A stretch of 64,000 nucleotides of DNA, from the NCBI RefSeq assembly GCF_900129545.1, contig NZ_FQWB01000005.1, forward strand, positions 248,001-312,000, given 5' to 3'. Source of the DNA: Flavobacterium fluvii. Its GTDB lineage: Bacteria; Bacteroidota; Bacteroidia; Flavobacteriales; Flavobacteriaceae. This document shows, one piece after another, positions 28,448 to 38,405 of this stretch. Position 1 is the first letter of the stretch. Each line of letters opens with the position of its first letter. Both the position numbers and the translations under genes were made by a program. The notes beneath the pieces were generated by a model that did not search any database, had not been told where the DNA came from, and was given only the letters and a program-made list of their open reading frames with translations.

Positions 28448-29875
28448 ATGGAAGAATGTATCTCTGTTTTTGACATGTTAAAAATTGGCATCGGCCCTTC
28501 AAGTTCACACACTCTTGGTCCGTGGCGTGCTGCCGAGCGTTTTCTGGCAGAATTGCGCAACGAAAACCTGATGTATTCCATCAACCGAATAAAAGTGGAT
28601 TTATACGGTTCCCTTTCCTTGACCGGCAAAGGACACTCCACCGATTTGGCCATATTATTGGGTTTGAGCGGTCAAGATCCCGAAACCATTCCCATAGCAA
28701 ACATTCCGAAAATTGTAAAATCAATCCAGGACAACAACGAAATCATCCTCGGCAACGAAGTCACGATTCCTTTCCATTTTTTGGAAGACATTGTTTTCAA
28801 CAAAAATTTTCTTCCATTTCACGCCAATGGGTTGTCTTTTACGGCCTACACTACCGATAAAAAAGAATACACCTCGACTTATTATTCCATCGGTGGTGGA
28901 TTTGTCGTGGTGGAAGAACGCGTCAATGCCAAAAAGAAAATCGAGATAAAATGCGCCTTTCCATTCCCCATCAACAAAGCCGATGAACTTTTGAATTATA
29001 CGATCCAGGAAAACAAGAAGATTTCGGAGATTGTGTATGAAAACGAAAAATCGATGCGTCCCGAAGCCGAAATTCACCACGAACTGATGCGAATTTGGAA
29101 CACGATGCTCGAATGCATGTACATCGGTTGCCATTCCGAAGGGATTCTTCCCGGTGGTCTGCATGTTCGCCGCAGGGCTTTCGACATGCACCAACACCTC
29201 ATCGGTTTGTCCAATTATGATTCGCCACAAACTTGGCTGGAACAAATTCGCTTGACGGAAGTGAAGTTTCGCCAAATCCTGAAATGGGTGAGTTGCTTTG
29301 CCTTGGCCGTAAACGAAGTAAATGCTTCCTTGGGTCGCGTGGTTACGGCTCCAACCAACGGAAGTGCCGGCGTTATTCCAGCCGTTTTAATGTATTATTT
29401 GGTTATCGAAAATCACCAGGCCGGCGAAAAGGAAATCAAGCAATTCTTGATGGTGGCCAGCGAGATCGGCAGTATTTTCAAAAAAGGCTCCACCATTTCA
29501 GCGGCGATGGGCGGTTGCCAGGCAGAAATTGGCGTATCCTCGGCAATGGCTGCTGCGGCTTTGTGCGAATTGATGGGCGGAACTCCTGCACAAGTGTTGA
29601 TGGCCGCAGAAATCGCCATGGAGCACCATCTGGGTTTGACCTGTGATCCCATTGGCGGTTTGGTGCAAATTCCATGCATCGAAAGAAACACGATGGGTGC
29701 CATAAAAGCCATTCATGCTGCCGAATTGGCCTTGGAAACAGACCCGAAAAACGCAAAAGTCCCTTTGGATAAAGTCATTGACACGATGTGGCAAACCGCC
29801 AAAGACATGAACAACAAATACAAGGAAACTTCCGAAGGTGGTTTGGCCGTGGCCGTAAATATGTCGGATTGTTAA
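28448..29875 (+). CDS. sdaA: L-serine ammonia-lyase, iron-sulphur type
   Basis: 475 residues from the ATG at 28448. Converts L-serine to pyruvate and ammonia with a 4Fe-4S cluster rather than PLP. The single-chain form has the beta domain first ([18 protein letters not shown]) and the alpha domain after about residue 190. Cysteines suited to cluster binding lie in [11 protein letters not shown] and the [18 protein letters not shown] segment, as in SdaA/SdaB. The enzyme is cytosolic and oxygen-sensitive. It is followed after 6 bp by a DUF2809 gene, probably co-transcribed. Assignment is firm; the pathway role is serine catabolism. Confidence 0.95.
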   Translation: MEECISVFDMLKIGIGPSSSHTLGPWRAAERFLAELRNENLMYSINRIKVDLYGSLSLTGKGHSTDLAILLGLSGQDPETIPIANIPKIVKSIQDNNEIILGNEVTIPFHFLEDIVFNKNFLPFHANGLSFTAYTTDKKEYTSTYYSIGGGFVVVEERVNAKKKIEIKCAFPFPINKADELLNYTIQENKKISEIVYENEKSMRPEAEIHHELMRIWNTMLECMYIGCHSEGILPGGLHVRRRAFDMHQHLIGLSNYDSPQTWLEQIRLTEVKFRQILKWVSCFALAVNEVNASLGRVVTAPTNGSAGVIPAVLMYYLVIENHQAGEKEIKQFLMVASEIGSIFKKGSTISAAMGGCQAEIGVSSAMAAAALCELMGGTPAQVLMAAEIAMEHHLGLTCDPIGGLVQIPCIERNTMGAIKAIHAAELALETDPKNAKVPLDKVIDTMWQTAKDMNNKYKETSEGGLAVAVNMSDC

Positions 29876-29881
29876 TTTATT

Positions 29882-30253
29882 ATGCTTAAAAACACTCGAT
29901 TATCCTATTTCATCCTAATCCTTTTTGTGATTGTATTGGGAATAACATCCCGAAAGATTGATGGCGTTCCACTTTTTTTTGGAGACACTTTATACGCCGT
30001 TATGGTTTATTTTGGTGTGCGAATGTTCTTCGTCAATTTAAACGTTAAAAAATCGGCACTACTTGCTTTGGCATTTTGTTTTGGCATTGAATTCCTTCAA
30101 TTGTATAGAGCCGAATGGATGTTGGCCATCCGAAGAACGACCTTGGGACATTATGTCTTGGGGGAAGGCTTTCTCTGGAGTGATTTGGGGTTTTATACGC
30201 TTGGAGTTCTAATGGCGTTTTCGATTGATTCCTATTTTATTAAAAAACAATAA
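29882..30253 (+). CDS. DUF2809 membrane protein
   Basis: 123 residues with four hydrophobic segments (FILILFVIVLGITS, LYAVMVYFGVRMFFV, ALLALAFCFGIEFLQL, DLGFYTLGVLMAFSI). The block FLQLYRAEWMLAIRRTTLGH followed by VLGEGFLWSDLGFY is the DUF2809 signature. Function unknown. Six bases after the sdaA stop, so it is likely read on the same mRNA, but no functional link to serine breakdown is known. Confidence 0.8.
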   Translation: MLKNTRLSYFILILFVIVLGITSRKIDGVPLFFGDTLYAVMVYFGVRMFFVNLNVKKSALLALAFCFGIEFLQLYRAEWMLAIRRTTLGHYVLGEGFLWSDLGFYTLGVLMAFSIDSYFIKKQ

Positions 30254-30379
30254 TACCCTTCAATTAAATATTGTGGATTGTCAAAAAATGTTTTGCCGCA
30301 GTTTACAGTTTTAAATTCTTGATAATACCATTTAGGCCTTAAATTTACCGTGATAAAACAATTTAACTGTACGCGTCAG

Positions 30380-30504
30380 TTCGAGTGTTTTATTAAAAAT
30401 GCGATAGCTTTTTTAATAAAATGTATCGAGAACCCTAACACTGTAAGCTTCTCGATACAATTTTGACAGTAAAGCTCTCGCATTACTGTTCAAAATCACT
30501 CGAA
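30380..30504. repeat. Nested inverted repeat in the 329-bp spacer before kup
   Basis: Outer arms TTCGAGTG and CACTCGAA (30380-30387, 30497-30504), inner arms TGTATCGAGAA and TTCTCGATACA (30422-30432, 30449-30459) around CCCTAACACTGTAAGC. The spacer (30254-30582) holds no gene. It follows the style of dispersed Flavobacterium intergenic palindromes and also lies where kup (minus) transcripts end. Confidence 0.6.
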
Positions 30505-30582
30505 GAGACGGGGTATTATTTTATTACAGTAAAATCAAAAGTAAAATTGTATAAACTGCAAACTGCAACAGAACACTTACAC

Positions 30583-32517
30583 TTATTTTCTTTCCAATTC
30601 CAAGTTTACAATGGGCTGATAAACAAACGGCACTTCTTCAATTTCCACATCGCTTTTGTCCAATCCAAAAGCTCTTGTGTCCGAAAGTGACCAATTTTTG
30701 AGCATATAATAAGAGTGCAGCAGCATACTGTCCTTGATCGTGAACTCATTTTCGACAGACAAGAATTTTTCCAAAATAATGAATTTAAAATCAGGTTCCG
30801 CATTGTATTTGGTAGAACCATCGGGGCGAATATGCAAATTCAATTCTTTGTTTTTGACCAAATTCTGGACAATTTTCTTGAAATACAACTCCACTTTCGG
30901 TTGAATCCTGAAACCAATGTTCAATACAATTTTGATTACTTTATCGTCCAACAATTCGAAAACTTCATAATTCAAGGTAAAAGGATCATTGGTTCTATTG
31001 ATATGAAAAAACCAGTAAACATCGGCTCTTTTGGGCTTTTTCGAAAAAATGGATTTCAATATTTTTTCTTCTATTTCATAATTTCTGTCCGCCTTCGACA
31101 AATAAATCAAATGGGTGGCATACTTGGGAATACTGTCATCATTGCTCAATTCATCCAGTTTTTGGGTGTGTTCCACCAAATTGGTAAACTTCAAAAATCT
31201 ATTATTGATTTTTCGGGCATAAAACCAAGTGTACATCGTCATGAAAATGAAAAGTTCAAAAAACAAGAACATCCATCGTTCCCTGATTTTTACGACATTT
31301 GCAATAAAAAAAGCGATTTCAACAATGACAAAAACAGTTATGATTAAGACTATCAAAATTCGATTCCATTTTTTGATGTAAATCAAATAATAATTTAAAA
31401 GAACAGTGGTCATAAGCATCGCAATAGTTATGGAAAAACCATAAGCCGCCTCCATATTGGAAGAATTTTTAAAATATAAAATCATCAAAATACAGCCAAT
31501 CCATAAAATTGTATTTATGGACGGAATATAGATTTGTCCTTTCAAATTGGTTGGATTTCTCATTCCGACACGTGGCCAAAAATTGAGCGACATTGCTTCA
31601 TTTATCAACGTATACGAACCACTTATCAAGGCTTGGGAAGCAATAATGGCAGCAAAAGTGGCAATAATTACTCCCGAAAGTAAAAACCATTGCGGCATAA
31701 TGGTATAAAAAGGATTTCTTCCTTCAAGAAATGTATTTCCTTGGGTCATCAGCCAGGATGCTTGTCCTAAATAATTCACGACCAAAGCAATTTTGACAAA
31801 AATCCAGGTAATCCTGATGTTGTTTTTTCCGCAATGTCCTAAATCAGAATACAAAGCTTCGGCTCCTGTTGTACATAAAAACACTGCTCCCAACAACCAA
31901 AAACCGTGTGGATATTCGACCAATAATTCATAGCCATAAACAGGATTTAATGCTTTTAAAATAGAAGGATGTTCCAATATTTGGACAAATCCCAATATAA
32001 AAAGCATCGAAAACCAAACCACCATCGCGGGTCCAAAAAAGAAACCCACTTTTTGTGTTCCGAATCGTTGAAAAAAGAACAATGCCGATAAAATAACAAT
32101 TACAATAGGAAGTATTGGAATCCCCGGAATTACATCTCCTAAACCTTCTACGGCTGAAGCCACGGAAATAGGTGGTGTAATAATTCCGTCTGCCAAAAGC
32201 GTTGTCGCTCCGAGAATTGTCGGGATGACCAATTTCCCTTTTCCAAATCGTTTTACCAATGCGTAAAGCGAAAAAACACCTCCTTCACCGTGATTATCCG
32301 CCGAAAGCGTCATTAAAACATATTTGAAAGTGGTTTGGAAAGTAAGCGTCCAGAAAATACAGGAAATTCCACCATAGACTAATAATTCGGATATTTCTCT
32401 TTCGCCAATAATGGCTTTCATTACATATAGTGGACTCGTTCCAATGTCTCCGTATATGATTCCCAATGCCACTAAAAGAGAGGCTGCTGTTACTTTTTGA
32501 ATGACTGATTTATTCAT
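30583..32517 (-). CDS. kup: Kup (KUP/HAK/KT) potassium uptake transporter
   Basis: 644 residues, typical length. Kup takes up K+ with protons. The N-terminal 430 residues form about twelve helices starting GIIYGDIGTSPLYVMKAI, the family signature, with the VFSLYALVKRFG and GADALYSDLGHCG-like block (TTGAEALYSDLGHCG) present. The C-terminal 200 residues are the soluble domain. It lies 112 bp from the KdpE-like regulator gene at 32630-33316, on the same strand and downstream of it, so the two-component pair probably controls or is co-expressed with this transporter. No kdpFABC gene is in the window. Confidence 0.95.
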   Translation of the reverse strand: MNKSVIQKVTAASLLVALGIIYGDIGTSPLYVMKAIIGEREISELLVYGGISCIFWTLTFQTTFKYVLMTLSADNHGEGGVFSLYALVKRFGKGKLVIPTILGATTLLADGIITPPISVASAVEGLGDVIPGIPILPIVIVILSALFFFQRFGTQKVGFFFGPAMVVWFSMLFILGFVQILEHPSILKALNPVYGYELLVEYPHGFWLLGAVFLCTTGAEALYSDLGHCGKNNIRITWIFVKIALVVNYLGQASWLMTQGNTFLEGRNPFYTIMPQWFLLSGVIIATFAAIIASQALISGSYTLINEAMSLNFWPRVGMRNPTNLKGQIYIPSINTILWIGCILMILYFKNSSNMEAAYGFSITIAMLMTTVLLNYYLIYIKKWNRILIVLIITVFVIVEIAFFIANVVKIRERWMFLFFELFIFMTMYTWFYARKINNRFLKFTNLVEHTQKLDELSNDDSIPKYATHLIYLSKADRNYEIEEKILKSIFSKKPKRADVYWFFHINRTNDPFTLNYEVFELLDDKVIKIVLNIGFRIQPKVELYFKKIVQNLVKNKELNLHIRPDGSTKYNAEPDFKFIILEKFLSVENEFTIKDSMLLHSYYMLKNWSLSDTRAFGLDKSDVEIEEVPFVYQPIVNLELERK

Positions 32518-32629
32518 TTTATTTTAAATTTTGAATTGAATTTTAGATTATTTTTTGAGCATAGAAATCCTCTTCGCAATGATTTTGTGCATTACAATTG
32601 AAATTATTTTTTAAAGAATAGAGTGATTT

Positions 32630-33316
32630 TTAGCTCGTATTAAAGCGATAGCCCACACCCGATTCCGTGATTATAAATTTTGGACGGTTGGGGTCTTCTT
32701 CAATTTTTTTTCGAAGTTGTGCTACGAAAACTCGCAGGTATTGTGTTTGGTCGGAATAGCTGTTGCCCCAAACTTCTTTCAGCAAATAGTGATGCGTCAA
32801 CACCCTGCCTTCATTCTTTACCAAAATGGAGAGCAGGTTGTATTCCGTTACCGTAAGCTTCAAAATTTCTTCTTTAAATTTCACGATCCTCGAAGTAAAA
32901 TCAATCGAAACATTTCCAAAACTAACTATGGGTTCATTCTCTTTCTGGACTAAATTTCGCAAAGCAGTCCTGATTCTAGCCAACAATTCCTGTGTCCGAA
33001 ATGGTTTGGTCAAATAATCATTGGCTCCATTATCAAGAGCTTTGACTATTTCTTCTTCGGTATTTTTTACCGTCAAAATGATGATTGGATTTTTAAACCA
33101 TTCTCTCAATCGTTTCAAAACGACTTGTCCGTCTTCGTCGGGCAAACCCAGATCCAGAATAATCAAATCGGGTTGATGGTTGGCGACGGCCAATACTCCT
33201 TCTTTGGCATTTACGGCAAAAAAAGTCTTGTAACCATTGGAATCCAAAGTAATTTCAAGCAATTTTCGGATTTGAACTTCATCGTCAATGACTAATATTT
33301 CCGCTTGATTATTCAT
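32630..33316 (-). CDS. OmpR/KdpE-like response regulator
   Basis: 228 residues. Receiver domain (1-120) with the acidic pair DD (11-12), phosphorylation site Asp55 in LDLGLPDEDG and Lys in LTKPF. The C-terminal winged-helix (about 130-226) ends with LRKKIEEDPNRPKFIITESG, which is the OmpR/PhoB form. Closest style is KdpE. The start overlaps the histidine kinase stop by 8 nt, so kinase and regulator are translated together. The nearest likely target by position is kup. Cytosolic DNA-binding protein. Confidence 0.9.
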   Translation of the reverse strand: MNNQAEILVIDDEVQIRKLLEITLDSNGYKTFFAVNAKEGVLAVANHQPDLIILDLGLPDEDGQVVLKRLREWFKNPIIILTVKNTEEEIVKALDNGANDYLTKPFRTQELLARIRTALRNLVQKENEPIVSFGNVSIDFTSRIVKFKEEILKLTVTEYNLLSILVKNEGRVLTHHYLLKEVWGNSYSDQTQYLRVFVAQLRKKIEEDPNRPKFIITESGVGYRFNTS

Positions 33317-34421
33317 TTGAAATTTCTTTAGTATTCATAACTAATGCCGGAAAACCTATCGTAAAAATAGAACCGCCTTCTTCCCTGTTTTCTAATGTTA
33401 TTTGACCATTTTGCGCTTCTACAAATCCTTTTACAATAGACAAACCCAATCCTGTTCCTCCTGTTTTGGAATTTTGCAACCTGTAAAACTTGTCAAACAC
33501 TTTGTCGATTTCTTCTTCCGGAAAACCGCTTCCGTCATCGGCAATAGTTATCAGGCAAGGCATAGATTTATCAGGATTGTACTCTAAATCAACATCTGGA
33601 TTGTATTCGATTTTCACTTCAATTTTCGCTCCTTTTGGTGTGTATTGCGAAGCATTGAAAACTAAATTGTAAATGATTTGCTCCGTCAAGCCATAATCCA
33701 ATTTGAAAAGCGGTAAATTTTCATCCACATCGACCACAACTTTGTGAAAATGCAAGTCTTCTTTCAAATGATCGAGTACGTTGTATATCAATTCTTTCAA
33801 ATCACACCAATCCACTTTGGGTTGGACAACTCCCGATTCCAGTCTTGACATATTCAACAAATTCTCCACCTGATGATTCAATCTCAAGGAAGCTTTTTCA
33901 ATTTCTAAATACAATTGTTGCCTGTTTTTTTCAGAAATGTGAACCGTTTTACTTTGAATGGTATCAATGGCGCCCATAATAGCCGAAATTGGCGTGCGCA
34001 ATTCGTGTGACAAAGAATCCAGCAAAGCGTTGTACAATTTCATCGTATTGACCCTGACTTCTTTTATTTGCAATCTTTTTTCGGCTTTCCTTATTTTATG
34101 CGTCAGGACTCCATTGACAAGCGTAATCATAAAGAACAAAAACAATAATAAAGAATCATCAGGACTATTGATATGAAACGTATAATAAGGTTGTATAAAG
34201 AAGAAATTAAGTATCAATGCGCTTAAAACAGCACTCAATAATACGGGAAGAATATCTAATGACATAGCCAATAAAGAAACCACGACCAATAATAAATATC
34301 CCACCACTTTATGATCCAAAAAATCTCGGGTAAGCAAACACAGTGAAGCCACAATACCAACTGATAGTAAACAAATCAAGTATTGATTCTTAATTTTTAT
34401 ATGACTTAAAATACTTCTCAT
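33309..34421 (-). CDS. KdpD-like histidine kinase, DUF4118 form without KdpD N-terminus
   Basis: 370 residues. Four hydrophobic segments (about 14-105) form a DUF4118 domain, the transmembrane unit of KdpD. The conserved His139 is in LSHELRTPISA, and the HATPase domain has N (NLVFNASQYTP), G1 (DDGSGFP) and G2 (KTGGTGLGLSIVKGF) boxes. The KdpD and UspA domains that sense K+ in classical KdpD are missing. The stop overlaps the response regulator. It may sense K+ or turgor through the membrane part alone; this is inference. The gene sits upstream of the regulator and kup on the same strand. Confidence 0.88.
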   Translation of the reverse strand: MRSILSHIKIKNQYLICLLSVGIVASLCLLTRDFLDHKVVGYLLLVVVSLLAMSLDILPVLLSAVLSALILNFFFIQPYYTFHINSPDDSLLLFLFFMITLVNGVLTHKIRKAEKRLQIKEVRVNTMKLYNALLDSLSHELRTPISAIMGAIDTIQSKTVHISEKNRQQLYLEIEKASLRLNHQVENLLNMSRLESGVVQPKVDWCDLKELIYNVLDHLKEDLHFHKVVVDVDENLPLFKLDYGLTEQIIYNLVFNASQYTPKGAKIEVKIEYNPDVDLEYNPDKSMPCLITIADDGSGFPEEEIDKVFDKFYRLQNSKTGGTGLGLSIVKGFVEAQNGQITLENREEGGSIFTIGFPALVMNTKEISNE

Positions 34422-34587
34422 GACAATCTCTTATTAACAATACAAAGTTAAATGATATGATGTAAGTATTTTATAATATAACTCGACTTGACATAAAGAT
34501 TTCATAAAGATTTTTTGATGCTTCGATTTCTATTTTAATTGATTAATTTTACAGCCTTAAATCAGAATTCTAAAATCACAAATCAGA

Positions 34588-35406
34588 ATGTCTACAGCAA
34601 AAAAAGATTATAAAAGAATTACCACCAAGTCACTGATTGACATGAAAGCCAATGGAGAAAAAATTTCCATGCTCACGGCTTACGATTATTCGATGGCAAA
34701 AATTGTTGATGTCGCAGGTGTTGATGCCATATTGGTGGGCGATTCTGCTTCGAATGTAATGGCGGGTCACGAAACCACTTTGCCCATTACTTTAGACCAA
34801 ATGATTTATCACGCTTCCAGCGTAGTTCGTGCAGTTTCAAGAGCTTTGGTCGTTGTTGACTTACCTTTTGGAAGCTATCAATCCGATCCCAAAGAAGCCT
34901 TGCGTTCTGCCATCAGAATCATGAAGGAAAGCGGTGGACACGCCGTGAAACTGGAAGGCGGAAGCGAAATAAAAGATTCCATCAAAAAAATATTGAATGC
35001 CGGAATTCCCGTTATGGGACATTTGGGATTGACGCCGCAATCTATTTATAAATTTGGAACCTACACCGTTCGTGCCAAAGAAGAAGAAGAAGCCGAAAAA
35101 CTGATGAAAGATGCCAAACTTTTGGAAAAACTAGGTTGTTTTGCCATAGTCATCGAAAAAGTTCCTGCCGAATTAGCCGAAAAAGTAGCCAAAAGCGTTT
35201 CGATTCCCATCATCGGAATTGGTGCCGGCGGTGGCGTGGATGGACAGGTTTTGGTCATTCACGACATGTTGGGAATGAACAACGAATTCAGTCCCCGATT
35301 TTTGCGTCGTTACATGAATTTATACGAAGGAATGACGACCGCAATTGGCCAGTATGTTGCCGACGTGAAGTCCACCGATTTTCCTAACGAGAAAGAGCAG
35401 TATTAA
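34588..35406 (+). CDS. panB: 3-methyl-2-oxobutanoate hydroxymethyltransferase
   Basis: 272 residues. First step of pantothenate synthesis: hydroxymethylates 2-oxoisovalerate with 5,10-methylene-THF to give ketopantoate. Motifs [55 protein letters not shown] and [20 protein letters not shown] are all typical and cover the metal and substrate sites. Cytosolic. Divergent from the kinase gene, with a 166-bp region between. The following gene is a glycosyltransferase, with a 53-bp gap. Confidence 0.96.
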   Translation: MSTAKKDYKRITTKSLIDMKANGEKISMLTAYDYSMAKIVDVAGVDAILVGDSASNVMAGHETTLPITLDQMIYHASSVVRAVSRALVVVDLPFGSYQSDPKEALRSAIRIMKESGGHAVKLEGGSEIKDSIKKILNAGIPVMGHLGLTPQSIYKFGTYTVRAKEEEEAEKLMKDAKLLEKLGCFAIVIEKVPAELAEKVAKSVSIPIIGIGAGGGVDGQVLVIHDMLGMNNEFSPRFLRRYMNLYEGMTTAIGQYVADVKSTDFPNEKEQY

Positions 35407-35459
35407 CTTTAACAGAAGTCAGCATTTATTCCAAATTGTCTTTTTAACAAAACATTTAT

Positions 35460-36233
35460 ATGTCAACAGTTTTTAATACCAGTATTGTCATTCCGTGCTA
35501 TAACGAAGAAAAAGGGATATCCAACAATGAATATTCCAATTTTTTGAACAACAATCCTGAGGCATTTATTTGTTTTGTAAATGACGGTTCCAAAGACAAC
35601 ACTCTTGGCGTTTTAAATGCTTTAAAAGAAAAACATCCTACCCAAATTGATGTGCTGTCCCTGAAAAAAAATTCCGGAAAAGCAGAAGCTGTCCGAGCTG
35701 GAATCAATTATTGCAATACCAACTACAGACATCAATACATAGGTTATCTCGATGCCGATTTGGCAACAACCTTGGAAGAATTTATTGAGCTGCGCAATTA
35801 TTTGCAAGGCGAAATTGTCTTCAGTTTTGGTTCCAGAATTCGTAAAATTGGTTCCACCATCAAACGGGAAAACAGCCGCTTTTTGATAGGAAGGGTCGTG
35901 GCTACTTTTATTTCCAATATTCTGGACATCAAGGTTTACGACACCCAATGTGGATCCAAGCTTTTTACAAAAGAGATTTCGGAAATATTGTTTAAAAAGG
36001 AATTCATCTCCAGATGGTTGTTTGACGTGGAAATCTTCTTCCGAATGATTCATCTTTTCGGGAAAGAAAAAGCCATCAAAAAAATGATCGAAGTCCCCTT
36101 GAAATTATGGGTTGAAAAAGGAGATTCCAAAGTAAAATTCACTTACGGTATCAAACTCTGGTTTGACTTGTTTGAAATACAAAGAAAATACCAAAAAATA
36201 GCCCAAAATTTATCCAATCCAAACTTGCAGTAA
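35460..36233 (+). CDS. Family 2 glycosyltransferase, DPM/ArnC-like
   Basis: 257 residues. The GT2 fold starts STVFNTSIVIPCYNEEKGIS, has CFVNDGSKDNT (nucleotide binding), YLDADLATTLEEF (DxD metal site), and KVYDTQCGSKLF, which matches the dolichyl-phosphate-sugar synthases. There is no C-terminal membrane domain. Such enzymes charge a polyprenyl phosphate with mannose or glucose. The stop codon is followed at once by the ATG of a PMT-type transferase gene, which fits a two-step system: this enzyme makes the lipid-linked sugar and the next one uses it. Confidence 0.87.
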   Translation: MSTVFNTSIVIPCYNEEKGISNNEYSNFLNNNPEAFICFVNDGSKDNTLGVLNALKEKHPTQIDVLSLKKNSGKAEAVRAGINYCNTNYRHQYIGYLDADLATTLEEFIELRNYLQGEIVFSFGSRIRKIGSTIKRENSRFLIGRVVATFISNILDIKVYDTQCGSKLFTKEISEILFKKEFISRWLFDVEIFFRMIHLFGKEKAIKKMIEVPLKLWVEKGDSKVKFTYGIKLWFDLFEIQRKYQKIAQNLSNPNLQ

Positions 36234-37655
36234 ATGATTTCAGAAAAGCTCAAAAACAATTCCTATGTGCTATACATTGCCGTAATTGTTCTCGTAATTT
36301 TTAGATTGTTGTTGACCATCACTATTCCTTTATTGGATAAAACCGAATCTAGATATGCCGAAATCGCCCGCATTATGTGGGAAACCAACCAATGGATTGT
36401 TCCCGAAATAGATTATGGCGTGCCGTTTTGGGCCAAACCACCTTTATCGACTTGGGGATCGGCAGTTAGTTATGTTATTTTTGGCGTCAACGAATTTGCC
36501 GCCAGATTTCCCTCATTTTTACTCAGCATCCTCTTGATTGCCATCACGGGAAAAATGGTCAAAAAAGAAGGTCATTCCTTTTATTTACCGGGATTCATCT
36601 TGCTGACGATGCCTGAATTCTTGATTCACACAGGTGTTGTTTCAACCGACACGACTTTAGAATTTTGCATTGTGATGATGATGATTTCCTTTTGGAAAAC
36701 CATGAAAAGTGACACCAAAACCTATTGGAACTACATATTTTTTGTCTTTTTTGGACTTGGATTATTAGCCAAAGGTCCGCTGATAATGGTCTTGACCTTC
36801 CCTCCTCTTTTCTTGTGGTGTTGCTTGGACTTCAACAGATTCAAACAACTCTTCTCGAAATTTTCGATTGTAATTGGACTTCTGATTGCGGCCATCATTT
36901 CCGTTCCTTGGTATTATTTTGCCGAACAGCGATCGCCAGGTTTTCTGGATTATTTTATTGTTGGCGAACACTACAAACGCTTTTTGGAACCCGGTTGGAA
37001 AGGCGATTTATATGGTAGTGGCCACTCACAACCCAAAGGAATGATTTGGGTTTTATTGATTGCTTTTGCTTTTCCGTGGATACAAATCGTGCTGTACAAA
37101 TTATGGAAAAACAGGGCAACCATTTTCAAAAATGAATGGGCTTCTTTCTTGATTTTATGGGCTTTTTGGACACCCGTGTTTTTCACGATTTCCAGCAACA
37201 TCCTGCACACTTACCTTCTTCCTACAGCCATTCCAATCATGTTTTTAATCGTGTATTGGTGGGAAGATTTTACCAAAAAGAAAACAATCATCCGCACGGC
37301 ATTGATTTTTCCAACGGCGGTGTTTATCGCTTATTTTGGGTTCGTTGCCACCGGACAATTGGACAATAAAATGAATTCCGACAAATATCTTTTGGCCAAC
37401 TTGAAAGCGAAAAACGAAAACCGGGAAATCCCGATTTATTATTGGAAAGACAAAAGTTATTCTGGACAATTTTACACGAATGGAAAAGCAAGGGCAGTTC
37501 AAAACGAAAAACAATTGGATTCGGTTTTAAGTTTAAACAAACCATTGTTTTTTGTGTTTCCAAAGAAGAAACAACAGGAAATTCCACAAAAATATTTGGA
37601 TAGAATGACCTTGACGGAAAGCAATTATAAAACTTCCATTTTTGAACTTAAATAA
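36234..37655 (+). CDS. ArnT/PMT-like polytopic glycosyltransferase (GT39/GT83)
   Basis: 473 residues with about ten membrane segments. The first periplasmic loop carries DKTESRYAEIARIMWETNQW, where the acidic Asp/Glu pair is the catalytic motif of PMT_2/ArnT enzymes, then PFWAKPPLSTWGSA. These use polyprenyl-phosphate sugars to glycosylate lipid A, protein or other acceptors in the periplasm. Its ATG directly follows the stop of the GT2 gene. The acceptor cannot be read from sequence. Confidence 0.85.
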   Translation: MISEKLKNNSYVLYIAVIVLVIFRLLLTITIPLLDKTESRYAEIARIMWETNQWIVPEIDYGVPFWAKPPLSTWGSAVSYVIFGVNEFAARFPSFLLSILLIAITGKMVKKEGHSFYLPGFILLTMPEFLIHTGVVSTDTTLEFCIVMMMISFWKTMKSDTKTYWNYIFFVFFGLGLLAKGPLIMVLTFPPLFLWCCLDFNRFKQLFSKFSIVIGLLIAAIISVPWYYFAEQRSPGFLDYFIVGEHYKRFLEPGWKGDLYGSGHSQPKGMIWVLLIAFAFPWIQIVLYKLWKNRATIFKNEWASFLILWAFWTPVFFTISSNILHTYLLPTAIPIMFLIVYWWEDFTKKKTIIRTALIFPTAVFIAYFGFVATGQLDNKMNSDKYLLANLKAKNENREIPIYYWKDKSYSGQFYTNGKARAVQNEKQLDSVLSLNKPLFFVFPKKKQQEIPQKYLDRMTLTESNYKTSIFELK

Positions 37656-37671
37656 AAGAAGTCTGTAATTG

Positions 37672-38361
37672 ATGAAAATACTGTCCAACAAAAACAACCT
37701 CCAAATCCTGCACGAAGACAACCATCTCATCGTGGTCAACAAGCGCGTGGGCGATATTGTGCAAGGCGACAAAACGGGCGACAAACCACTGTCTGACGTG
37801 GTCAAAGAATACATCAAGGACAAATACAAGAAACCCGGAGAAGTCTTTCTGGGAGTCGTTCACCGATTGGACAGACCCACTACCGGAATCGTCGTTTTTG
37901 CCAGAACCAGCAAGGCCTTGACTCGAATGAACGAATTGTTCAGCAATCGGGAAACCCAGAAAACCTATTGGGCCATCGTGAAAAACAAGCCTGAAAAAAC
38001 GGAAGACAAACTGGTTCATTTTATAAAAAGAAACGAAAAAAACAATACTTCAAAAGCATATGTGAAGGAAGTTCCCGAAAGTAAAATAGCCAGCCTGGAT
38101 TATACAATCATCAAGGAATTGAACAACTATTTTGCCCTGGAAATCAATCTTCACACAGGAAGACACCACCAAATTAGGGCTCAACTTTCGGCAATAGGTT
38201 CACCCATAAAAGGAGATTTGAAATACGGTTTCGACCGCAGCAATCCTGACGGCGGCATCCATCTGCACGCTAGAAAATTGGTATTTACACATCCCGTTTC
38301 CAAAGAAAACATTGTCATTGTGGCTCCAGTTCCAAATGACGTGATTTGGAATGCCATCTAA
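37672..38361 (+). CDS. RluA-family RNA pseudouridine synthase
   Basis: 229 residues from the ATG at 37672. The catalytic motif VHRLDRPTTGIVVFAR places nucleophile Asp67, and LHTGRHHQIRAQLSAIG is the conserved C-terminal block. No S4 domain is present, so it is the short RluA form. The enzyme converts uridine to pseudouridine in rRNA or tRNA; which site is not clear. Starts 16 bp after the glycosyltransferase gene. Cytosolic. Confidence 0.9.
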   Translation: MKILSNKNNLQILHEDNHLIVVNKRVGDIVQGDKTGDKPLSDVVKEYIKDKYKKPGEVFLGVVHRLDRPTTGIVVFARTSKALTRMNELFSNRETQKTYWAIVKNKPEKTEDKLVHFIKRNEKNNTSKAYVKEVPESKIASLDYTIIKELNNYFALEINLHTGRHHQIRAQLSAIGSPIKGDLKYGFDRSNPDGGIHLHARKLVFTHPVSKENIVIVAPVPNDVIWNAI

Positions 38362-38405
38362 TTCGAAAAAAATGTATCTTTAGGACTTAATTTAAGTTTT
38401 AAGTT

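Noticed and set aside
30325..30345. String ATACCATTTAGGCCTTAA, with a similar one at 40664 (ATACCATTTAGCCTTAA)
   Set aside because: Two short partial matches in spacers are too little to call a regulatory site or repeat.
30715..31347. Open frame of 210 residues on the + strand
   Set aside because: Antisense to the kup C-terminal domain; no promoter, start context or family.
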